A stretch of 7,610 nucleotides of DNA, taken from contig SKUL01000237.1 in assembly GCA_007129985.1 (NCBI GenBank), positions 1 through 7,610 on the forward strand, read 5' to 3'. How positions within the stretch are numbered: the first letter of the stretch is position 1; each line of letters starts with the position of its first letter. Of the stretch, positions 1-6,074 are shown one piece after another. The notes under the pieces are model-generated. The model was not told where the DNA came from. It ran no database searches and saw nothing but the letters and a program-made list of their open reading frames with translations. The translations under genes were made by a program, and so were the position numbers. The DNA is from Flavobacteriales bacterium (GTDB lineage: Bacteria; Bacteroidota; Bacteroidia; Flavobacteriales_D; SKUL01).

Positions 1-337
1 TCAGCACGTTTTCTCCAATCAAAATAAACTTGTGCACCCCTTCGTATTGTAAATGCTCAATAATGTCGCGCTTCAGGGTCATGATATCGTTGTGCAGGCA
101 GTCGTTCCACTCACCAATCATTTCAATGATGCAGAAGCCTTCGTCATAGTCGGCAAAAAGTAGCTTGATAAACAAGGATGGCGAGCCCATATTGTCCCAC
201 TGCGGGTGAATGTAGTGGTCGTAGATGTGATCGGTATAGGTAAACTCGCTGTACTCTCGTGCAAAAAAAGGCGAACGTTCGTCTTCTTCGGCGGCGTAAA
301 GGTTTCGCCAATCGTAGTAGGGTTCGAGGTCTTGCAT
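1..337 (-). CDS. Conserved protein of unknown function, C-terminus cut by window edge
   Basis: This gene starts at the ATG at 337-335 and stays open for 112 codons to the window edge, so the C-terminus is missing. The protein begins MQDLEPYYDW and is rich in aromatic and acidic residues, with Tyr/Trp/Asp clusters around residues 7-10, 39-48 and 61-66. It has no signal peptide, no membrane segment and no cofactor motif that I can identify, so it is probably cytoplasmic. I recognise it only as resembling uncharacterised proteins found in Bacteroidota and assign no function. The start is supported by the TGATG junction: the last base of the ATG-proximal overlap is shared with the murQ stop codon, which suggests translational coupling to murQ. 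No Shine-Dalgarno sequence is visible, which is usual in this phylum. Co-transcription with murQ is inferred from the overlap; a role in wall recycling would be guilt by association only. Confidence 0.82.
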   Translation of the reverse strand, partial: MQDLEPYYDWRNLYAAEEDERSPFFAREYSEFTYTDHIYDHYIHPQWDNMGSPSLFIKLLFADYDEGFCIIEMIGEWNDCLHNDIMTLKRDIIEHLQYEGVHKFILIGENVL

Positions 338-1149
338 CAGTCTTCACGTTGAGCCTCCAGGGCTTTTCTCACACTTCCGTATTTCAGCAACAATCGGTGG
401 GCCTCTTCGGTTGAGCAACCCAGTTGTTCGGCAATCATTCGGGTACCTCTCTCAACGAGTTTTTGGTTGCTCAATTGCATGTCAACCATTCGATTTCCCT
501 TTACCCGCTGAAGCCGTATCATTACCGCTGTGGAAATCATATTGAGCGTTAGTTTTTGGGCTGTTCCTGACTTCATTCGGGTGCTGCCGGTTACAAATTC
601 CGGACCTACCGCCACCTCAATGGGATAAGCGGCTGTTTGGGCGAGGGGAGAGCCGGGGTTGCAGGTGATACATCCTGTACCAATACCCCGCCGGTTGCAT
701 TGTTCGAGTGCTCCTATCACATAGGGCGTGGTTCCGGAAGCGGCAATTCCTATCACAAAATCACTCTCGTTCACCTGGTGATTTTCGAGGTCTTTCCAAC
801 CTTGCTGCGGATCGTCTTCGGCAAACTCCACAGCTTTTCGGATGGCTGCGTCACCGCCGGCAATCAAACCGATAACCCAATCGTGGGGAACGCCAAACGT
901 GGGAGGGCACTCGGAGGCATCCACAATTCCCAAACGACCGCTGGTACCTGCTCCAAGATAAAACAGCCTGCCACCTCGTTCCATGCGGTTCACAACTTGA
1001 TGCACCACGGCTTCAATCTGAGCAATTGCTCCGGCAACTGCAACGGGAACACTTTGGTCTTCGCGGTTGATATTCTCCAACAATTCGCGCACGGGCATTT
1101 GCTCGAGGTTATCGTATCGGGAGGAGGACTCTGTGATTCTTTCGCTCAT
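337..1149 (-). CDS. murQ: N-acetylmuramic acid 6-phosphate etherase (MurQ)
   Basis: MurQ cleaves the D-lactyl ether of MurNAc-6-phosphate to give GlcNAc-6-phosphate and D-lactate, a cytoplasmic step of peptidoglycan recycling. The 270-residue protein is one SIS (sugar isomerase) fold with a small C-terminal helical part. Visible family motifs are LGAGTSGRLG (residues 65-74), DASECPPTFG (77-86), GIAASGTTPYV (134-144) and TGSTRMKSGTAQK (187-199). Glu80 and Glu111 match the two catalytic glutamates known from E. coli MurQ (Glu83 and Glu114), so the enzyme looks intact. It is somewhat shorter than the E. coli protein (298 residues). The ATG at 1149 was chosen because MSERITESS is the usual N-terminus; an in-frame TTG at 1164 would add MYLLS but overlaps the terminator T-tract. 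A terminator lies directly upstream and the next gene overlaps the stop by one base. No transporter, NagZ or MurNAc kinase gene is in view. Confidence 0.97.
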   Translation of the reverse strand: MSERITESSSRYDNLEQMPVRELLENINREDQSVPVAVAGAIAQIEAVVHQVVNRMERGGRLFYLGAGTSGRLGIVDASECPPTFGVPHDWVIGLIAGGDAAIRKAVEFAEDDPQQGWKDLENHQVNESDFVIGIAASGTTPYVIGALEQCNRRGIGTGCITCNPGSPLAQTAAYPIEVAVGPEFVTGSTRMKSGTAQKLTLNMISTAVMIRLQRVKGNRMVDMQLSNQKLVERGTRMIAEQLGCSTEEAHRLLLKYGSVRKALEAQRED

Positions 1150-1162
1150 GGATAAAAGGTAC

Positions 1163-1194
1163 AAAAAAAACTCCCGCTAAAGGACGGGAGTTTT
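1163..1194 (-). terminator. Intrinsic terminator after the receptor/hydrolase unit, abutting murQ
   Basis: Read on the minus strand, AAAA is followed by CTCCCG, an 8-nt loop (TCCTTTAG), the perfect complement CGGGAG and then eight T. The GC stem arms are at 1185-1190 and 1171-1176, and the flanking A4/T4 can extend pairing to ten base pairs. It starts 22 nt after the stop codon of the hydrolase-like gene, as expected for its terminator. The plus strand also has a T4 after the stem, so weak bidirectional function is possible, but no plus-strand gene needs it. The T-tract ends only 13 nt before the murQ ATG, so the hairpin may also act as a leader structure or attenuator for murQ. Confidence 0.88.
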
Positions 1195-1216
1195 AATCAA
1201 TTCAGAGTGATATGTG

Positions 1217-2908
1217 TTACTTGAATATCACCTTGGAAGTTGCGCGTTTGCCATCAAACCAGAGTGCAGCTACATACATTCCGCTTTCAATGTTTCGTCG
1301 CTGCAGAGTGTATCGATTGTTATTCACGTTTTCAATCATGATACGCTGTCCGCGCATATCGTACAATTCGATGTAATCAATGCGCTCGCCTTTGGTTTCA
1401 AAGGTTACGAAGTCGGTTGCTGGGTTGGGGAAAACATCCAGCTCAACAATTTTCTCAGGAGCCTCGTCAATACCGGTTACAAGATCAAGGGCGGCAACGA
1501 TACGAGGAATAAGGTATCCCTGAATAGTGTCGATATGCGCAAGTCCTTTTTCTGGGCCCATACCCGGGTTACCCGCAACACCTTGTTGATGCAGGGTGTT
1601 TGCATCTACGTTGGCGCCGGTGGCTGCGTTGTAAGCAGCAACGACTGCCTGCAAGGTGTTGAGGTCCCACCAATCCCATGGACTGCCTTCGTTCAAAAAG
1701 ACATTGAGCGGGTTAATTGGGCGTAGGAATGGGAAAAGGCCTTCGGGAGTAGAGGCAACAGTAATGGTGTTGTTCGGAGCAGGGTAGATGTACTCGTAGG
1801 TCTCACCATAGTGCGAACGTGCTGCATCGGTATAGGGGTCTGATGGGAAATCTGCAAATACAGCGTTGTTGTTTAAATCATTTGCTTTCTGGATGAAGAA
1901 GTTAGAACCGTGCACATCCACAACGTCTTCGTTGGTTGTAGGAACAATTACGGTTCCTTCGTTAAATGGAGCGAATGGGTCACGGATGGTGTGGAATGCT
2001 ACATGGGGCGCTTCGCCACCGGTCATCCATGATTCATCACCCAGCGCACCACCGGCGTTGCAGGCGAAGGCAAATTCAGAGCTGATTCCCATATCCTGGT
2101 ATAAATTCAGTGCGCCGCCATAGCCGTCTAAGCCGCCTACAACGTTTACGTCTACGTAAGAGTTGTTCGTATTACTGTCAATGAACTTGGGAAGAAAAAG
2201 TTCCGCGAGTTCATCAAGGTAGTTCAGGGTGTTTACCACATAGCCACCGGTACCATGACCATAAACCACAATTTGGTCGGGGTCAATGCCAAGTTCAGCC
2301 GCGTTGGCTTTGAGGTAGCGAATGCACATTTGAATGTCTTGAAAAGCACGGTAAACGGCGTTGAGCAGCGTACCACGGCGCACATCAGGGTCAGTTGAAA
2401 CGGGGTTCCAACCAAGACGGTATGCGGCATTTACCGCTACAAATCCTCGTTTGGCCCATTGCTTGGCGAGGTTTACACCGGAGCTGTCAATTTTACTTCC
2501 GGTTATACCACCGTTTACAATGGGAGGTAAAAAGTTACCCGTGTGGAGAAAAATGATGGCTGGGCGCTCATCAACATCATCCGCAGCATTGGAGGGTTTA
2601 CGGATATCCATTTTGATGTCGGTAACTTTTACCGCTGTTGAGGGATCTCCGGGGTTGTAGAATTCCGGTGGGATGGGATTGCCCCCACCCAAAGCTGTTT
2701 GAATAGCCACCAGGTCAGCTTGTACTGCGGCAGGATCACTTAGGTTAGAAAAGAGGAAGTCAATGTTCGTGGCGTAGGTCACGTCCATCGTGGTTTCAAT
2801 CTCACTGCTTGTGAAAATTTCGGTTAAATATCTCTGTGCTTGCGTGTTGATGCCTGTAAGTAAGGCGGCAAACATCAAAGATGCGGGTAGTAATTTTTTC
2901 ATGTTCAT
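1217..2908 (-). CDS. Secreted alpha/beta-hydrolase-like protein with T9SS type A sorting domain; nucleophile serine missing
   Basis: The 563-residue protein starts with a Sec signal peptide (MNMKKLLPAS, hydrophobic to about 20, likely cut near TQAQ at 22-25). Residues about 90-330 and 450-475 resemble an esterase/carboxylesterase-type alpha/beta hydrolase: a strand ending IIFLH (118-122) where the oxyanion-hole HGG motif is expected but reads HTGNF, then AAYRLGW (161-167), then the nucleophile elbow. That elbow is YGHGTGGY (216-223): Gly219 stands where GxSxG has serine. Asp310 and His457 are candidate remaining acid and base residues. Residues about 490-563 form a T9SS type A tail, with VFPNPATD (492-499), YDMRGQ (516-521), GMYV (543-546) and a terminal VIFK. 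The protein is therefore exported through the outer membrane and attached to the surface or released. It lies 31 bp after the receptor gene without a promoter between, so co-expression is likely. Substrate and activity are unknown; it may be a pseudoenzyme or binding protein. M3 at 2902 is an alternative start. Confidence 0.9.
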   Translation of the reverse strand: MNMKKLLPASLMFAALLTGINTQAQRYLTEIFTSSEIETTMDVTYATNIDFLFSNLSDPAAVQADLVAIQTALGGGNPIPPEFYNPGDPSTAVKVTDIKMDIRKPSNAADDVDERPAIIFLHTGNFLPPIVNGGITGSKIDSSGVNLAKQWAKRGFVAVNAAYRLGWNPVSTDPDVRRGTLLNAVYRAFQDIQMCIRYLKANAAELGIDPDQIVVYGHGTGGYVVNTLNYLDELAELFLPKFIDSNTNNSYVDVNVVGGLDGYGGALNLYQDMGISSEFAFACNAGGALGDESWMTGGEAPHVAFHTIRDPFAPFNEGTVIVPTTNEDVVDVHGSNFFIQKANDLNNNAVFADFPSDPYTDAARSHYGETYEYIYPAPNNTITVASTPEGLFPFLRPINPLNVFLNEGSPWDWWDLNTLQAVVAAYNAATGANVDANTLHQQGVAGNPGMGPEKGLAHIDTIQGYLIPRIVAALDLVTGIDEAPEKIVELDVFPNPATDFVTFETKGERIDYIELYDMRGQRIMIENVNNNRYTLQRRNIESGMYVAALWFDGKRATSKVIFK

Positions 2909-2939
2909 GCGGTTTTGGTTTATGGGATGAAGTTAGCAA

Positions 2940-5900
2940 TTATTTTTTGTCGAACTCAAACAACACAGAAAAATAAACCAGCCTTCCCACGAACGGTCCG
3001 CCGTACACTTGCAGCACGTCGTTTTGAACCATCCTGTTGAAGGCATCTGGACGGCCGTCGAAGAGTGGGCGAATACCAAAGAGGTTGCTTCCTCCCAGCT
3101 TAAAGGTAGATTTCCATTTGGGAATACGCAGGCTGATGGCAGCGTCAAAGAGGTCGTAGGAGTCGATCATACCTGTAAATTGCGGCGAGCCTTCAAACAG
3201 AAAACCTTCTATCCATTTGTAATTGGCCGAAAAGCCCCAGTTCTGCAAACCAAACATTTTCACATCCCGACCGGATATACCGAGATTAAATTTGTGTTCA
3301 GGTGTATTAAATGCAGGGATGATAGGGTCTTCAGAATCCCGCATATCGAGGCGGTTGAACGAGTAGTTGAAATTGAGCGTGTAGTTCTTGAAGTAGTAGT
3401 TAAGCCCTCCGTTGAATCCCTGGGTGGTGACCATATCCTGGGAGTTGGTAGATATTCGGTACGCCTGAACGTTGGTGGGGGCGCCGCTCAGAGGGTTCAC
3501 TTCAAGGTCAACACCTAACACAAAACCGATAAAGTCGGTGTACCAACTGTAGTAGTATCCCAAATCCATATACAGACGATCCCACAGCGTAGTGCGGTAT
3601 CCAATTTCCAGTGTACGCACTTGTTCAGGCTTTACCGGGTTTACGTCAAAATAATCCAGCTTTCCGAGGCCCTCTATCAAGGAGGGGGTGTTGATGTAGT
3701 CGCCAAAAGACTCCAGCGTTACAAGGTTTTGATAGCCATCGAGGTTACCAAGCAGTATCGCCCTTCCTACGTCGTAAAAGAGGTACTGGTCTGCGAGAGT
3801 TGGGTTCCGGACAGCGCTAGAGAACGACAACCTGAAATTATGGTTGATATCGGGGGTATAAACCATTGAGGCCGCCGGCGAAAACACAGGGTCGAAGTTC
3901 TCGTTGTGGTCCATACGTCCGCTTAGGTTCAGCTTCAATTGGTCTTCCATAAACTTCTTTTCATACCCAATGTAGATTCCGTATTCGGCATTGGTAATGC
4001 GCCGGTACGCAGAGTCGGTTTTTACTAACTCTCCGTCAATCACCTCGCGGGTGTATTGCAGGGTGTCGCTGAAGATGGTACCGCGCGTGTTGGGGGTATA
4101 TAACCGAGCATTGGCACCAGTTATAAAAGTCCCCCAGTTCACATCCCACATCTTAGGTTCCCACTTGTACTCTCCATGCACATGATAAAGTGCAGAGCGG
4201 TCAAAAAATCTTGAGCCACCTTCAGTAAAAGTCCTGCTGGTTACGTCATTGAATTTTTCTTGAAACTCCGGCGTTCCCGGCTCCAGGCGAGGACTTTGGT
4301 TTCCGCTGGCTTGCGTGTCCGCATTATTCCGCGTTTCATCATGCCACTGCTGAAGTAGGTCAGGATTGCTCTGCAGCCATGCCTCTACCTCAGGAACAAA
4401 TACTTGCCTCCACGCTCCAAGGTCTGACGAAAACGCAGCTTGTGCCTGCGCGAAATCATCATAAATGGTTCCGATACCTGCAAGGTAATCGGTAATCGTA
4501 GGCTGCGGGTTATCACTCAATAATGATTGATATTCAGGGCTGTTGATGATCTGAGGTCGAATGATTTGGTTCCAGTATTGAGAGTAGTTGGTATTCCATG
4601 CTGAGTTGCTTTTTGCCTCGTTTTGCATGATAAAGGCGGTAGCAACCGCGTCATAGGTGTTTCCGGCATCTTCGTGGGTAGCGTAGGCACGAATAAAGAA
4701 TTTGTCGTCTTGTCGCCACTCAATACGGTTTTGAAAAAAGAGCACGTCTTGCAGACGGTAGCGGTTATCTCCCTGATACACCGTAGAACCATTAGAAAAG
4801 TTAAAGTTATAACTCAACTCTGTTTTGGGGGTGACCTTGTAATACAACCCCAAATTGGTTTTGAGATTGTCGGTACTGTAGTCCATCAAATCGCTTTCCC
4901 AATAGCCTGTACGGTAGAAAATTCCCAGACCGGGTGAATTTAGTCTTTGCCCGAGCGTTTGCGAAAAATTGTTTCCACCGGCAAGGTCTTCATCGCCATA
5001 GCGGTTCACCGCATCGTAACCACCGGGATTGTCGGCGCCCACGGGTGAGCCGTCAACCGGAGCGGCGTTGGTGGCTTCCCAGTCCTGGGCCTGCATGTAT
5101 AGCACGTTCAGCTTGTAGGCAAATTTGTCCTCGCCGTTTTTGTTTTTGATTACATCGGCCCAGCGCATTGCAAATTGATAAAGGTTTCGTTCACCAACCT
5201 TCATTTCAGCGGTTAGCCCTCTGAATACAAAGGGGTTTTTGGTGGTCATACTCACTACGCCATTGAAAGCGCCCGGGCCGTAAAAGGCCGAGCTCGCACC
5301 GGCAATCAAGTCCACCCGCATCACGTCTAAATCTGACGCGCCCAAAAAGTTACCGAGGCTGAAATTGAGGCCGGGGGACTGGTTGTCCACACCGTCAATC
5401 AACTGCAGCGACCTTACCGGAGATGTGCTGTTGAACCCCCGGGTATTAATAATCTTAAACGCCAGGCTGGGGGAGGTGAGGTCAACCCCTTTGAGATTCC
5501 CAAGTCCTTCGTAGAAATTACCGGAAGGTGTCTCCTTGATAGCAATGATATCCATGGTTTCCACCGTAAGTGCAGCCTGCTTTTGGCGTTCGTCAATACG
5601 CTCGCCCACGATCTCTACCTCCTTCATAAGGATATCGTCAGTGGAAAGCTTAAAACGCAGCTTTTCGTCAAATGAATTCACCGTAAACTCCCGTGTTACG
5701 TACCCTACGAATGACACTTCCAGCACAATGGGCAAGGATTCCTCTGTGGTGATAGCAAATTTTCCATCAATATCCACAATGGCGCCTATGGTCGTGCCTT
5801 TGATTCGTACAGTGGCTCCTATGAGCGGGTCGCCGGTAATCTGGTCAGTTACGCTACCCGATATGGTCATTTTTTGAGCTTGGGCAGACCCGGCAGAGCA

Positions 5901-5957
5901 TATCAATCCAATTAAAAGGCAGACTAGTCCGAGAATCTGCCGGAATGGCTTCAACAT
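2940..5957 (-). CDS. TonB-dependent outer-membrane receptor with carboxypeptidase-regulatory-like N-terminal domain
   Basis: This 1005-residue protein is an energised outer-membrane importer driven by TonB-ExbBD. A signal peptide covers residues 1 to about 27 (hydrophobic core LVCLLIGLIC, cut near SAQAQ). Residues about 31-105 are a CarboxypepD_reg-like beta-sandwich (ISGSVTD..TGDPLIGATV..GTT.G...D.DGKF). A TonB-box-like stretch EVEIVGE is at 113-119. The plug runs from about 125 to 240, with INTRGFN, QLIDGVDNQSPG and the terminal AGASSAFYGPGAFNGVVS block. The rest is a beta-barrel with alternating aromatic strands, ending LVYFSVLFEFDKK. A helix-like insert of about 150 residues (about 430-585) interrupts the barrel and is probably a large extracellular loop. 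There is no STN domain and no adjacent SusD gene, so it is not a standard SusCD pair. The neighbour downstream is a T9SS-exported hydrolase-like protein. The substrate cannot be told from sequence. The start is fixed by the signal peptide and the promoter 38 bp upstream. Confidence 0.95.
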   Translation of the reverse strand: MLKPFRQILGLVCLLIGLICSAGSAQAQKMTISGSVTDQITGDPLIGATVRIKGTTIGAIVDIDGKFAITTEESLPIVLEVSFVGYVTREFTVNSFDEKLRFKLSTDDILMKEVEIVGERIDERQKQAALTVETMDIIAIKETPSGNFYEGLGNLKGVDLTSPSLAFKIINTRGFNSTSPVRSLQLIDGVDNQSPGLNFSLGNFLGASDLDVMRVDLIAGASSAFYGPGAFNGVVSMTTKNPFVFRGLTAEMKVGERNLYQFAMRWADVIKNKNGEDKFAYKLNVLYMQAQDWEATNAAPVDGSPVGADNPGGYDAVNRYGDEDLAGGNNFSQTLGQRLNSPGLGIFYRTGYWESDLMDYSTDNLKTNLGLYYKVTPKTELSYNFNFSNGSTVYQGDNRYRLQDVLFFQNRIEWRQDDKFFIRAYATHEDAGNTYDAVATAFIMQNEAKSNSAWNTNYSQYWNQIIRPQIINSPEYQSLLSDNPQPTITDYLAGIGTIYDDFAQAQAAFSSDLGAWRQVFVPEVEAWLQSNPDLLQQWHDETRNNADTQASGNQSPRLEPGTPEFQEKFNDVTSRTFTEGGSRFFDRSALYHVHGEYKWEPKMWDVNWGTFITGANARLYTPNTRGTIFSDTLQYTREVIDGELVKTDSAYRRITNAEYGIYIGYEKKFMEDQLKLNLSGRMDHNENFDPVFSPAASMVYTPDINHNFRLSFSSAVRNPTLADQYLFYDVGRAILLGNLDGYQNLVTLESFGDYINTPSLIEGLGKLDYFDVNPVKPEQVRTLEIGYRTTLWDRLYMDLGYYYSWYTDFIGFVLGVDLEVNPLSGAPTNVQAYRISTNSQDMVTTQGFNGGLNYYFKNYTLNFNYSFNRLDMRDSEDPIIPAFNTPEHKFNLGISGRDVKMFGLQNWGFSANYKWIEGFLFEGSPQFTGMIDSYDLFDAAISLRIPKWKSTFKLGGSNLFGIRPLFDGRPDAFNRMVQNDVLQVYGGPFVGRLVYFSVLFEFDKK

Positions 5958-5994
5958 GAATAAGGTTTTGTTTGGGTTGGTATCACTTCGCTAC

Positions 5995-6019
5995 CAAATG
6001 TAGAAAAAAATGAAGCAAA
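5995..6019 (-). promoter_or_regulatory. Probable Bacteroidota-type promoter for the TonB receptor/hydrolase unit
   Basis: On the minus strand TACATTTG (6002-5995) matches the Bacteroidota -7 consensus TAnnTTTG exactly, in an AT-rich stretch with a T7 run just upstream. A TTTG (6019-6016) could serve as the -33 element, but it lies only 13 nt away instead of the usual roughly 17-23, so the upstream half is doubtful. Transcription would start near 5988, giving a leader of about 30 nt before the receptor ATG at 5957. No operator repeat or hairpin is evident in the leader. The call rests on motif and position only. Confidence 0.5.
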
Positions 6020-6074
6020 TCATCTGCATGCCGAATATTTCTATCCGACAGATTATTTCGCCCAAACAGGAAAG

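Noticed and set aside
637..1155. A 172-codon plus-strand open frame across murQ
   Set aside because: It is antisense to a clearly conserved enzyme, has no recognisable domain, and its composition (many His/Cys/Asn) is typical of a shadow frame.
1150..1164. TTG at 1164 as an upstream start for murQ
   Set aside because: It would begin inside the terminator T-tract and add five residues not typical of MurQ; the ATG at 1149 gives the standard MSERITE N-terminus.
1214..1726. A 170-codon plus-strand open frame antisense to the hydrolase-like gene
   Set aside because: It mirrors the T9SS-tail region of a well-supported minus-strand gene and shows no family resemblance or start signal.
5938..5941. 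A lipoprotein signal in the receptor N-terminus (Cys13 or Cys20)
   Set aside because: Residues before Cys20 are G-L-I, not a lipobox, and the later SAQAQ sequence is a good signal peptidase I site.
6003..6074. A terminator for the E1 gene in the intergenic gap
   Set aside because: Only weak pairings exist (for example GCAGA/TTTGC with a 3-nt loop before a T-rich stretch, and an imperfect CGAAATA/TATTCG pairing); none has a GC-rich stem followed directly by a T-tract.
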